DNA of 64,000 nucleotides from DATLYH01 sp035575035 (lineage in GTDB: Bacteria > Planctomycetota > Planctomycetia > Gemmatales > Gemmataceae), in contig DATLYH010000339.1 in assembly GCA_035575035.1 (NCBI GenBank), positions 1 to 64,000 of the forward strand, written 5' to 3'. The notes beneath the pieces were generated by a model, which worked only from the letters and a program-made list of their open reading frames with translations, was not told the origin of the DNA and did not search any database. This document shows positions 8,432 to 16,986 of this stretch, piece after piece. Position 1 is the first letter of the stretch, and each line of letters begins with the position of its first letter. A program made the position numbers and the translations under genes.

Positions 8432-10033
8432 CTACGGCCCCGTCAGGTCGTAGCAGGCCATCTCCCGGTCGTTGCGGACATAAACCTTGCCGCCGGCCAG
8501 GGCGGGGACGTTCCAAGTCTTGCCCTCCAGAGCGGCGAACCGCCCCAGCTCACGGTACGCCTCGGGGGTAGCCTCTACCAACACCAGTTCGCCCGTCTCG
8601 CTGAGGACCAGGAGCAGGTCGTCCGCCAGCAAGACCTGGCCGTGGCCATAGCGGTCACCCCGCCAGGCCCGCTTGCCTGTCTCCTGGTCGAGGCAGACCA
8701 GGACGCCATCATCCAGTCCGTAAAGATAACCCTCTCGGGCGACTGGGCTGGTGAACTTGCACCGCATCAAGGTATTCTTCCAGAGCGGTTCGACCGACCA
8801 TTGGCCGTCCTTCTCGCGGATGCGCAGCAGAGCACCGCCGACGTTATAGCCCGACGAGATGAAAACGCGGTCGCCGTCCAGTACTACCGGTTGGGCGACG
8901 TTGATCCCCATGTGAGTTTGCCAGGGGTAGCGCCACAACTCTGCGCCGGTGGCCGCGTCATAGCCGCCTAGCCCCTCGCCGTCGAAAAGCAGGATCTGTC
9001 GCCGGCCTGCCAGGGTCGCCAGCATCGGCGAGCTGTAGCCGGCCCGGCTGTTGCCCGCGGTCCAGACCACTTGACCCGTCGCCCGATCGTAGGCGACCAG
9101 CGCCTTCCCCTTGGCCGCGTCGGTCTGGGCGCCGGGATTGACGACCACCACTCGGTCGTAGACCAGCGGCGAGCCGCTCATGCCCCATTGGACATTGTTG
9201 TTATTCTCCAGAATGTTGACGGCCCACTTGAGCTTGCCGGTGGCCGCATCCAGGCAGACGAGGTCCCCCTGTGCCCCCAGCGAGTAGACCTCGCCGTCGG
9301 CAATGGTGGGCGTAGCTCGCGGGCCGGGGCCGCCCAGCGTCTCGGTGAACAGGGCTTTGTAAGAATAGGTCCAAACCTCCTTGCCGGTGGCGGCGTCGTA
9401 GCAAACAACCGCCTCCTCGTCGCGGCGCTGTTCCAGGGTCACGGCGGCGTTGCCAGCGAGGGCGAAGGCGGAGTAGCCACCGCCGCCCGGCTGTCGCCAG
9501 AGTTGCCGCGGCAGGCGAGTCGGCCAGGAGCGGGCTAGCGCGGGGCCGTGCACCACCCCGTCCCGCTTCCGGCCGCGGTATTCCGGGAAGTCGGTCGGCA
9601 ATTTCCCCGAGAGGTCGCCCGGTTCCCAGGACACGGCGACACCGGCGCTTTGACGGTGGGCTTCACGAACTTCATCAGGCGTCTTCTCCCAGCGCAGCCG
9701 AAAGCGTGGCACCATGTCGCCCGTGAGCCGCACCTCGCGCACGGCCGCTGCCCAGCCGATGGCCGCAAGAACGAGAGGCACCAGGACGACGATCAGGCGA
9801 GTCCGCCAGGTCCAGCCCGAGAGGCCCAGCACCCACAACCCGAGCAGGATCAGTGTCAGCGGTGCGATGATCCAGGTGGCGAACACCACCCGATTGGCCC
9901 GCTCCAGCTCCTCCGACGGCCAGAACCACACCAGCGCTGCGGCCGTCACGCCGATAGCCAGGATGATCCAGGGCAGCCAAGATCGAAGGAACGTGCGCTT
10001 CCGACTGGGGGCGGCGACAGGGGGAGAAGCCAT
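8432..10033 (-). CDS. Membrane-anchored PQQ-like beta-propeller protein
   Basis: A 533-residue protein. Three hydrophobic helices lie in the first about 95 residues (for example SWLPWIILAIGVTAAALVWF). They are followed by repeated blades of the PQQ/WD-type propeller, each with the pattern DAATGKEVWTYSY, DAATGKLKWAV, DRATGQVVWTAG, DQETGKRAWRG. This is the family also called outer membrane protein assembly factor BamB-like in planctomycetes; catalytic PQQ binding cannot be shown. ATG 10033 is preferred over the longer frame because GGAAGG lies upstream and the hydrophobic anchor follows. Confidence 0.82.
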   Translation of the reverse strand: MASPPVAAPSRKRTFLRSWLPWIILAIGVTAAALVWFWPSEELERANRVVFATWIIAPLTLILLGLWVLGLSGWTWRTRLIVVLVPLVLAAIGWAAAVREVRLTGDMVPRFRLRWEKTPDEVREAHRQSAGVAVSWEPGDLSGKLPTDFPEYRGRKRDGVVHGPALARSWPTRLPRQLWRQPGGGGYSAFALAGNAAVTLEQRRDEEAVVCYDAATGKEVWTYSYKALFTETLGGPGPRATPTIADGEVYSLGAQGDLVCLDAATGKLKWAVNILENNNNVQWGMSGSPLVYDRVVVVNPGAQTDAAKGKALVAYDRATGQVVWTAGNSRAGYSSPMLATLAGRRQILLFDGEGLGGYDAATGAELWRYPWQTHMGINVAQPVVLDGDRVFISSGYNVGGALLRIREKDGQWSVEPLWKNTLMRCKFTSPVAREGYLYGLDDGVLVCLDQETGKRAWRGDRYGHGQVLLADDLLLVLSETGELVLVEATPEAYRELGRFAALEGKTWNVPALAGGKVYVRNDREMACYDLTGP

Positions 10034-10117
10034 GCTTGAGCCTTCCAGGGAATCAAGGGGAAGATATCTGCACCGAGGTCGGACAACTCCAACCGCTGGG
10101 GGCGCCGGACGGGTGCT

Positions 10118-10123
10118 ATTATA
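10118..10123 (-). promoter_or_regulatory. Candidate -10 element for the PQQ-propeller gene
   Basis: A perfect TATAAT hexamer on the minus strand in GC-rich surroundings, about 85 bases before ATG 10033. No good -35 hexamer is seen, so support rests on the -10 match alone. Confidence 0.35.
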
Positions 10124-10262
10124 GGCCCGTGCGGCCGGATTGCAGCCGCAGACCGAGCTTCGATCAAAGCCCGCAGCGCCGGCATTTTCCAGTCGATATC
10201 TTATCCAAGCCGCAGTACCATCGCAGTGCGTTGGACCGTCGATCAGGGGAAAGGTGTGCGTC

Positions 10263-11309
10263 GTGAGTTCGAGTTTTCGCGTTGGGTTAACCCGGGACTT
10301 CCTCAAACCGGACGGCACCCTCGGGTTTGAGGACATCGGCCTTGACCTGCTCCGGGGGGCAGGGGTGGAGTGGGAATTCCTGGCCGAGAACACGCCCGAG
10401 CTGCGGGCCGACCAGGTGCGCGACTACGATGCCCTCCTCGTGCTGGCGCCGCGTGTGACCGCCGCCACCCTCCAGGAACCAGGCCGGCTGACGCTGCTGG
10501 CCCGATTCGGCGTCGGTTACGACAGCGTCGATGTCGAGGCCTGTACCCGGCAAGGGGTACTGCTGACGATCACTCCCGATGGCGTGCGCCGTCCGGTGGC
10601 CGCCGCCGCCTTGACTCTGCTGCTGGCGCTGGCCCACAAGTTGCTGCTCAAGGACCGGTTGACCCGCGCTGGCCGCTGGGCGGAACGATTCGACCACATG
10701 GGCATGGGGCTGACCGGCCGGACGCTTGGCGTCATCGGTTGGGGCAACATCGGCCGGGAGGTGTTCGTGCTGGCCCGGCCGCTCCAGATGCGTCACCGGG
10801 CCTATGACCCCTATGCCAACCCGGCCGACGCCGCCGCCCAGGGTGTCGAGTTGGTGGGCCTGGAGGAATTGCTCCGCTCGTCGGACTTCGTCTGCGTCTG
10901 CTGCGCGCTGACCGCGGAGACGCGCCATCTGCTCAACGCCGACCGTCTGGCCCTGATGAAGCCGACCGCCTATCTGATCAACGTGGCCCGCGGCCCTATC
11001 GTGGACCAGCCGGCGCTGACCCAAGCCCTGCGTGAGCGGAAGATTCAGGGGGCCGGGCTCGACGTCTTCGAGAAAGAGCCGATTGATCCCAATGACCCTT
11101 TGCTGACGCTGGACAACGTGATTGTGACGCCGCACGCGCTCTGCTGGACCGATGAGTGCTTCCGGGGCAATGGGCACAGCGCCTGCCGGAGTATCCTCGA
11201 CGTGGCTGCCGGCCGGGTGCCGGATCATGTGGTCAACCGGGCCGTGCTGAACCATCCGCGGCTGCGGGAGCGACTCCGCGCCTACCGGGAGCGGGCGGAG
11301 GGGCGATGA
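10263..11309 (+). CDS. D-isomer 2-hydroxyacid dehydrogenase (phosphoglycerate dehydrogenase-like)
   Basis: A 348-residue NAD-dependent oxidoreductase. The dinucleotide-binding loop is GVIGWGNIG (about 157-165). The catalytic Arg/Glu/His set is visible in NVARGPIVD, EKEPIDP and TPHALCWTDE. Length fits single-module D-2-hydroxyacid dehydrogenases without the ACT domain of SerA. GTG 10263 is chosen because GGGGAAAGG lies eight bases upstream; an in-frame GTG at 10254 and an ATG at 10140 are alternatives. The HpcH/HpaI aldolase gene follows on the same strand, suggesting a shared catabolic route for a sugar acid or 2-oxoacid. Confidence 0.85.
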   Translation: MSSSFRVGLTRDFLKPDGTLGFEDIGLDLLRGAGVEWEFLAENTPELRADQVRDYDALLVLAPRVTAATLQEPGRLTLLARFGVGYDSVDVEACTRQGVLLTITPDGVRRPVAAAALTLLLALAHKLLLKDRLTRAGRWAERFDHMGMGLTGRTLGVIGWGNIGREVFVLARPLQMRHRAYDPYANPADAAAQGVELVGLEELLRSSDFVCVCCALTAETRHLLNADRLALMKPTAYLINVARGPIVDQPALTQALRERKIQGAGLDVFEKEPIDPNDPLLTLDNVIVTPHALCWTDECFRGNGHSACRSILDVAAGRVPDHVVNRAVLNHPRLRERLRAYRERAEGR

Positions 11310-11425
11310 GACTGCATCCGGTCAAGCGCTACCGGCCCCGGTCGCGGGGGGCGGCCGGCACGCGGAATATGCCTGCTACTTTCCTGATGGAGGGCTGATG
11401 AGACTGAACCAGGTCAAGCGCACCC
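11305..11425 (+). repeat. Partial duplication of the aldolase gene start
   Basis: About 27 bases starting GATGAGACTG at 11305 recur 92 bases downstream at 11397, where they form the true aldolase start. The two copies encode MRLHPVKRY and MRLNQVKRT. The first copy overlaps the dehydrogenase stop codon and diverges after about 29 bases. Confidence 0.55.
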
Positions 11426-12189
11426 TGCAGGCCGGGGGCGTGGCGCTGGGGACGATGGTGTTCGAGTTCGGCACGACCGGGGTAGCGCGCCTGGCCGCCG
11501 CCGCGGGGGCTGACTTCGTCATCTTCGACATGGAGCACACCGGCTGGGGGATGGAGACCGTCCGCCTGCTGATGGCCACGGCAGGGGCGGCCGACCTGGT
11601 GCCGATGGTGCGCGTGCCGGCGGCGCAGTACCACTTCCTGGCCCGGGCGCTGGATGTCGGCGCCTTGGGACTGATGGTGCCGATGGTCGAGAGCGCCGAG
11701 CAGGCCCGGCTGGTGGTGCAGTCGGCCAAGTACCCGCCGCTGGGGCGGCGCGGCACAGCCTTCGGCATCGCCCACGACGACTACCGGCCCGGCGACAGCG
11801 TGGCCAAGATGCAGGCCGCCAACCGGGAAACTCTGTTGATCGCCCAAGTGGAGACGGCGGCGGGCCTGGCGGCTTGTGACGCCATCGCGGCGGTGGAAGG
11901 GATCGACGTGCTCTGGGTCGGCCATAACGACCTGACCACGTCGCTGGGCATCCCCGGGCAATTCGACCATCCGCGCTACCAGGCGGCGGTGCAGCAGGTG
12001 CTGGAGGCGGCCCGGCGGCACGGCAAGGCGGCCGGCTTCATGGCGGCGAATGTAGGACAAGGGCGGGAGTTGCTGGCCCAGGGATTCCGCATCCTGGCCT
12101 ACGGCGGCGACCTGTGGCTCTACCAGCAGGCGCTGGCGGAAGGGATCGCCGCCCTGCGAGCCGTGGCAGGACGGCCCGAGCGGGCGTGA
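11398..12189 (+). CDS. HpcH/HpaI-family aldolase
   Basis: A 263-residue class II, metal-dependent aldolase of the 2-dehydro-3-deoxyglucarate/4-hydroxy-2-oxoheptanedioate type, cleaving a 2-oxoacid to pyruvate plus an aldehyde. Family blocks seen: FDMEHTGWGMETV, GLMVPMVESAEQA, YPPLGRRGTAFG (active-site Gly/Arg region), AQVETAAGL with the metal-ligand Glu, and WVGHNDLTTSLG. GGAGGG precedes the ATG. It follows the 2-hydroxyacid dehydrogenase by 88 bases and is probably cotranscribed. The exact substrate cannot be told from sequence alone. Confidence 0.88.
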   Translation: MRLNQVKRTLQAGGVALGTMVFEFGTTGVARLAAAAGADFVIFDMEHTGWGMETVRLLMATAGAADLVPMVRVPAAQYHFLARALDVGALGLMVPMVESAEQARLVVQSAKYPPLGRRGTAFGIAHDDYRPGDSVAKMQAANRETLLIAQVETAAGLAACDAIAAVEGIDVLWVGHNDLTTSLGIPGQFDHPRYQAAVQQVLEAARRHGKAAGFMAANVGQGRELLAQGFRILAYGGDLWLYQQALAEGIAALRAVAGRPERA

Positions 12190-12237
12190 GGGGCGGGCGC
12201 CGGCCCAGGTGGCTTGTCGTCTCCGGCGGACTTCTAC

Positions 12238-12411
12238 TCAAGGCGTCCTATCGAAGTTAAACTCGTTCTTTCCCTCCTTGACAGTCACCTTGAACGGCGT
12301 GCTGCCCATGCACCGGTATTTCGGCGGCATATTCGGCGCCCGCTTCGCCACCTTCTCAGGAAGGGTTGGCGGGGTCGGCTTCACCGTGACCCGCCATGGA
12401 CACGTGACAGA
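12238..12411 (-). pseudogene. Relic of a transthyretin-like small lipoprotein (C-terminal fragment)
   Basis: Reading the minus strand from 12411 gives 57 codons and a TGA at 12238, with a stop codon directly upstream (12414). The fragment includes PPKYRCMGSTPFKVTVKEGK and ends EFNFDRTP. This matches the end of the planctomycete carboxypeptidase-regulatory-like lipoproteins, compare VPEKYADPERSGLTAEVKPG in the intact gene at 48418-48861. No signal peptide or N-terminal half is found upstream, so it looks like a truncated, decaying gene. Confidence 0.5.
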
Positions 12412-12466
12412 CTAATCCTCCAGTTTGTCACCCTGACTTCCTCGAAGCCCTTCGTCGAGCGCCTTC

Positions 12467-15121
12467 TCACGAGCGGACTTGCTGGGCCTCTGGCCTCTCG
12501 GAGGCGATCAGCGCCCGGAGCGCCTTGTAATCGACCTTGCCGGTCCCCAGGACGGGGATGCGGTCCAGCCGGCGAACCTCGTCGAGCCGCATCACCCCCC
12601 GGAACCCTTCCTGCTGCAACAGGGCGTTGGCCTCGGCCAGGCTGATCGGCTCGGTGCTGAACAGCACGATGTGCCGGCCGTGGTCGGTCTCGATCCCCTC
12701 CACCGCCACGCGCGGTCCCTCATCGGTCGGCGGATACCGCTGGGCGAAGGGCTCTTCCAGGGCCGGCAGGGAGATCATCTCGCCGCCCGCCTTGAGGAAG
12801 CGCTTCAGCCGGCCCTCCAGGGTGATGAAACCGTCCGCGTCGATCTTCGCCAAGTCGCCGGTGACGTACCAGCGCTTGCCGCCACGCTCCCGGAACGGCG
12901 ACGGCCCTTCGTAGCCGAGGTAGCCAGGGAAAACTGTCGGCCCGCTCACCCAGAGCATCCCCATCCGGCCGGGGGGCAATTCCTCTTCGGTTTCCAGGTC
13001 CACCACGCACACCTCTACTCCCGGCAGCGGCTGACCGACCGTGCCCGGACGGTTGGCCTCCGGCCGGTTCACCGCGACCACCGGCGAGCACTCGGTCACG
13101 CCGTAGCCCTCCAGCACCACCGCATCCGGCGCTAGCTCCTTGCAGCGCTCGAACACCGACGGCGGACATTTCTCTGCGCCAACGACAATCAGCCGCAGCG
13201 AGGTTAGCTCTCCCGGTGCCGCCCGGTCGAAGATGTAGCTGACAAAGGTCGGCGTTCCCACCAGGAGGGTCGTCCGGTACGCGCCGATCTTCCGAGCCAG
13301 CCGGGAGGCGTCGGTTGGGTCGGGGTGGTGGACGACACGCATCCCGCCCAAGAGCGGCAGCAGGATACCCGCCGCAACGCCGAAACTGTGGAACGGCGGC
13401 AGGAAGCCCAGCAGCGAATCACGCCGCGTCAGCCCCACGAACGGGACCGCTGCCCGCATCTCGCTTAGGATGTTGCCGTGCGTCAGCGGGACCGCCTTGG
13501 GCGCTCGCTCCGAGCCGCTGGTAAAGAGGACCATGGCGAACTGGTCGGCGGCAACCCGCGGGATCCGGGCCCGGACCGAACCGGGAAACAGCCGCACCGT
13601 CAGCAATGTCTTCAACAGTTCCAGCCGGCCAATTTTCTGGCGCAGGTCCTCCAGGAAGAGATACTCCACACCCTCCACCTCGATCCCCGTGCGGTCAATA
13701 AACGCCCGGGAAGTGATCACATGGGTCAGCTCCATCAGCCGGGCGGCGTGGGCCAGGTGGGCCGGTCCTGTGGTCCAGTTGAGCAGCACCGGCAGTTTGC
13801 CCGCCAGATGCAGGGCGAGGAAGGCCACGTCGCAGGCAACCGACGCCGGCAGCAGCAGACCGATGTTGGAAGCCGGCAGCACGGCTAGCCAGCGGGACAT
13901 GACCAGGGTCCCGACCAGCAGGCGCTCATAGGTGAGCACGCCGGACAGGTCATCGGCGGCCGCCACGTCCTTAGGATTGGCGAGGGCGCGGGCGACGAAG
14001 GCTTCGGGAATCGTGTCGCCTAGCGCCGTCAGCGGCCCTTCGTCGGAAAGCGGCCGGAACCACTCCGGCGGCGGCGGCCTGGGCGGCTCTCGCTCCACCA
14101 GCCCCTGGGCCAGTGCCCACAGCTGGCCGACGGTGGCAGGCATCTGGTCGCTGGAGAAGCCGAACCGCTGTTCGATGGCCAGCGTTACTTCCATGCGGTC
14201 CAGGCTGTCGAAGCCGAGTTGGTCAAGGGAAGTGTCCGGCTTTTGCTCCTCGGGCGAAAGCGGCCGGTGGAGCTTGTGGGCCAGGATCTCGGCGACAGCG
14301 GTCTTGGTCTCGGGCTTGACCCGGCTCAGGTCGGCAGACGCCAGGCCGGTGATTCGCGGGAACTCGTAGGTGCGCGGGCCGAAAAGGAAGTGGTACGGGA
14401 CAAAGGTCGGGCCGTCGGGGCCGGGGGCGTTGTACCACTCCTCCAGCCAGGGGTTCAGCACCTCCCGCTTCGGCTCCGGCCGGTGGGCGCGGTCCACACG
14501 CTCGACCGTGATGTCCACCGGGCGGCGCGGCATGAAAAAGATCAGGTTGCTCAGGAGCAGCCCGGCCCCCTTCCAGAGATTACGGCCCAGCGAGGGCCGT
14601 TTGCCGGTGCGGGCGAAGCTGAACATGCTCCCCCACAGGCCGCGTGTACGGACCCGGATGAGTTCCGCTTCGGGGACAGCCCGGAGGATGTCGGCCGCTG
14701 AGCGGGTGCCGCCCAGCCGTTCCACGCCGTCGCGTTGGACCCGGCCGGCCGGCCAGAGGAGGAAGTTCTCCCCGCGGCGGAGCCCCTCGATCACCTCGTT
14801 GACCGCCTGCTGGGCCCGCTCCCGGGCGCGGGTGCTGGCCTGTTCCAGCCCTGGCACCGTCACCGCCCGAAAGAGCTTCACCAACAGCGACAGCAACAAC
14901 GGCGGGAAGTTTCCCTCGTAAAGGACAGGGCGGGGCCGCAACCACTGCCAGAGAGTCGGGGTCACGATGGCCGGGTCGATGTAAGCCGGATGATTGGGCA
15001 CGATAAGGGCCGGGCCCTTGACCCCGTGGAGCTGCTCCGCCCCGTGAAGCCGGATGCGGTATCTCAGTCGTAGGATCATCCGGGCGATCAGCACGACCGC
15101 ATCGCACAACAGCCGGAGCAT
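12467..15121 (-). CDS. Acyltransferase / acyl carrier / acyl-adenylate ligase fusion
   Basis: An 884-residue three-module protein for phospholipid acylation. Module 1 is a PlsC-type acyltransferase with the HX4D motif in NHPAYID (about 41-47). Module 2 is an acyl carrier domain with the phosphopantetheine Ser in LGFDSLDRME (about 305). Module 3 is an AMP-forming ligase with LFTSGSERAPKAVPLTHGN (about 530), EGYGVTECSPVVAVN and YVTGDLAKIDADGFITLEGR. E. coli Aas joins acyltransferase and ligase without a carrier domain, so the built-in ACP is notable. The ligase probably loads fatty acid on the internal carrier for transfer to a lysophospholipid. GAGGGAA precedes the ATG. Confidence 0.85.
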   Translation of the reverse strand: MLRLLCDAVVLIARMILRLRYRIRLHGAEQLHGVKGPALIVPNHPAYIDPAIVTPTLWQWLRPRPVLYEGNFPPLLLSLLVKLFRAVTVPGLEQASTRARERAQQAVNEVIEGLRRGENFLLWPAGRVQRDGVERLGGTRSAADILRAVPEAELIRVRTRGLWGSMFSFARTGKRPSLGRNLWKGAGLLLSNLIFFMPRRPVDITVERVDRAHRPEPKREVLNPWLEEWYNAPGPDGPTFVPYHFLFGPRTYEFPRITGLASADLSRVKPETKTAVAEILAHKLHRPLSPEEQKPDTSLDQLGFDSLDRMEVTLAIEQRFGFSSDQMPATVGQLWALAQGLVEREPPRPPPPEWFRPLSDEGPLTALGDTIPEAFVARALANPKDVAAADDLSGVLTYERLLVGTLVMSRWLAVLPASNIGLLLPASVACDVAFLALHLAGKLPVLLNWTTGPAHLAHAARLMELTHVITSRAFIDRTGIEVEGVEYLFLEDLRQKIGRLELLKTLLTVRLFPGSVRARIPRVAADQFAMVLFTSGSERAPKAVPLTHGNILSEMRAAVPFVGLTRRDSLLGFLPPFHSFGVAAGILLPLLGGMRVVHHPDPTDASRLARKIGAYRTTLLVGTPTFVSYIFDRAAPGELTSLRLIVVGAEKCPPSVFERCKELAPDAVVLEGYGVTECSPVVAVNRPEANRPGTVGQPLPGVEVCVVDLETEEELPPGRMGMLWVSGPTVFPGYLGYEGPSPFRERGGKRWYVTGDLAKIDADGFITLEGRLKRFLKAGGEMISLPALEEPFAQRYPPTDEGPRVAVEGIETDHGRHIVLFSTEPISLAEANALLQQEGFRGVMRLDEVRRLDRIPVLGTGKVDYKALRALIASERPEAQQVRS

Positions 15122-15246
15122 GGCAGTTCCCTCGGCCGGAGAATTGCAACCGCTTCCTCATCAGCATAGCGGATAGGAGAGCGAGATAAAGGCATTACCA
15201 CGACGGGATCAAAGCCTGGCGCGTCAGCGACGGGTGATGTTCCTAC

Positions 15247-15325
15247 CAGCCCGGAGCGCTAGCGACGGGTGAGGGCGCTCCCCCTCACTGACGCTCTGGG
15301 CTCTGATCCATGCTCCAGGCTCTGA
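15247..15325. repeat. Dispersed palindromic repeat, family A
   Basis: AGCCCGGAGCGCTAGCGACGG at 15249 with an imperfect inverted arm ending near 15306 and a further partial unit to 15325. It lies between the acyltransferase fusion and the PmoA-like gene. Confidence 0.7.
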
Positions 15326-15335
15326 CCCAATGGGG

Positions 15336-16262
15336 TCACTTCTTGGCGGCTCGGGTCACCGTGTACATCTGATGCTTCACATTGGCCCGCACCACTTCGT
15401 ACCGCGGACGCTGTGCGAATCTCTCGGCAATGCGGCGGACCTCTCCCAAGGGGTCAATCTGTCCCCTATGGGCATGCAACAGATAACGCAGCACCAACGG
15501 CTGCTTCCGCGTCGTGATCACCGGCCCGTTCAGACACACCGCCGCGCCCATCCAACCGTCCTCGCGCACATGCCAACAGACGGGGTGCCCCGGGTTGGAG
15601 GGATGGTCGAAGTAGGTGATCCCCTCGGTGCCCCCCTTCGGCCCGGGGCCGCTATAGTCCATCCAGCGGGCCGGCTTGCCGAAGATGGCCGACTCGCCGG
15701 TTGCCCCCTCGCTGTTGGTGATGGTGCCGCCGCCGAAATGGGCCGAGATGTTCTTGGCGACGCGCACTGCCAGGAAGCCGAAGTTGGTCTGACCGAACTC
15801 CAGCGACTCGGCCGCCGGGCGGAAGGTCGCCTGAAGTTCCACAAACGTTTCGCCCTGCGGGGAAGACTGCACTCCCACGATCAGTTCCTGCTCCAGTAGT
15901 TCCTTGGGGTCGTGCCCGTCGTACCAACCCAGAAGGACGGCCATGACCGCTTCCTGGTCGCCGTCCTGGTAACAGAGCCAACCCTTCTGCCGGATGCGGG
16001 CCGGGGTGCGGTCGCTCCAGAAGTCGATGCCCAGCACCTTGGCGTGGGCAAACCAGATGGAACGATGGTGGTCATGGTCGGGGGCGCCGGGGTGTCCCAT
16101 CCGCGTCAGCGGACTGCCCGACGGTCCAAGCAGCGGATAGAAGAACGGCCGGGGATACGATGGACCAAAGTGCCAGCGCAGCCGCTCGACGCCGTCTACC
16201 TGGAAGGAAACCTGATGGTCAGGCAGCGGCAGCACCTGACAACGCGGGAACGACAACGCCAT
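15336..16262 (-). CDS. PmoA-family protein (DUF6807)
   Basis: A 308-residue protein with the family block TRMGHPGAPDHDHHRSIWFA (about 54-73), which is rich in His/Asp and may bind metal, and later YFDHPSNPGHPVCWHVREDG and GPVITTRKQPLVLRYLLHAH. The family is common in planctomycetes and is named after a weak link to methane oxygenase, but no monooxygenase role is shown and its function is unknown. No signal peptide is visible. GGGGAT lies just before the ATG. The gene is not obviously in an operon. Confidence 0.75.
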   Translation of the reverse strand: MALSFPRCQVLPLPDHQVSFQVDGVERLRWHFGPSYPRPFFYPLLGPSGSPLTRMGHPGAPDHDHHRSIWFAHAKVLGIDFWSDRTPARIRQKGWLCYQDGDQEAVMAVLLGWYDGHDPKELLEQELIVGVQSSPQGETFVELQATFRPAAESLEFGQTNFGFLAVRVAKNISAHFGGGTITNSEGATGESAIFGKPARWMDYSGPGPKGGTEGITYFDHPSNPGHPVCWHVREDGWMGAAVCLNGPVITTRKQPLVLRYLLHAHRGQIDPLGEVRRIAERFAQRPRYEVVRANVKHQMYTVTRAAKK

Positions 16263-16298
16263 AATCGATCCCCATGCGGGACCCGTTTAGCCAGCGAG

Positions 16299-16378
16299 CC
16301 CCCTCACCCCTCTCCCCGCGGGGGGAGAGGGGAGTATCTTTGTCTCCCTCCTTGGGGGGAGAGAGAAAGGTGAGGGGG
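16299..16378. repeat. Palindromic repeat, family B (C-rich/G-rich)
   Basis: Outer arms CCCCCTCACC (16299-16308) and GGTGAGGGGG (16369-16378) enclose two smaller hairpins of CCCCTCTCC/GGAGAGGGG type. The same design occurs at 44604-44767 and 57406-57499, and shorter forms at 28523 and 30934. Confidence 0.8.
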
Positions 16379-16442
16379 CGAGCGCGGAACAGCCACTCTC
16401 CAGGAACAATAGCGTAACCGACCCGGAATACCAGCGCAAACC

Positions 16443-16970
16443 CTAATCGCCCGGCGGCGCCGAATCAAAGTGGTAATATGCCCGTCCCGAGGAGCGGTCA
16501 TACACCACCGAAAAGGTCTCTGACTCCTCCGGCAAGAGCGTGTGGGCGAAGTAGCCGTCGCGCACCTCCACCGTCGTGTTCCGGTCGCCGAACGCCGCCC
16601 GGGGCCGGATGGTGATTGAGCCGGTGATCTTCTGCGGCTGCCAGCCTTGTCGCTCGGCCCACTGGAGGAAAGCATCCTCGCCGATGGCGAAATCGACGAT
16701 GACGACCCGATCCGGTTGGAGGTGCTGGTAGAAGCGGATGTCGGAGGCTTCCGGCGGCAGGTCCAGCGCGATGCCGGACCGGCTCGCCTCGTCGAAGGTG
16801 AGGTGCTCGCCGCTGCTGGCGGTGAACCATCGAAGGATGGGCCCGCGAGCCATGAAGAGTGCCAGAGCCGGGACGCCGACCACCAGCGCCAGGTAAAGGA
16901 GTCGTTGGGCCAGCGGCATGGGGCGCGGGCGTTGCGGATTCCTGTCGTCGGCCGGAACGATCTCGGGCAT
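16443..16970 (-). CDS. Hypothetical single-span membrane protein
   Basis: A 175-residue protein with one hydrophobic helix (YLALVVGVPALALFMARG, about 22-39) and a soluble domain of about 130 residues after it. The soluble part contains LDLPPEASDIRFYQHLQPDR and ends with a YYHFDSA strand. It is not a family I can name. ATG 16970 is used since the longer open frame upstream lies within the site-2 protease gene. It follows that protease gene by 16 bases on the same strand, so it is probably cotranscribed with it. Confidence 0.65.
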   Translation of the reverse strand: MPEIVPADDRNPQRPRPMPLAQRLLYLALVVGVPALALFMARGPILRWFTASSGEHLTFDEASRSGIALDLPPEASDIRFYQHLQPDRVVIVDFAIGEDAFLQWAERQGWQPQKITGSITIRPRAAFGDRNTTVEVRDGYFAHTLLPEESETFSVVYDRSSGRAYYHFDSAPPGD

Positions 16971-16986
16971 GGCGCGAAGTCCACTC

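Noticed and set aside
12214..12645. 143-codon plus-strand frame
   Set aside because: It runs antisense over the lipoprotein relic and into the acyltransferase fusion gene; no domain or ribosome binding site.
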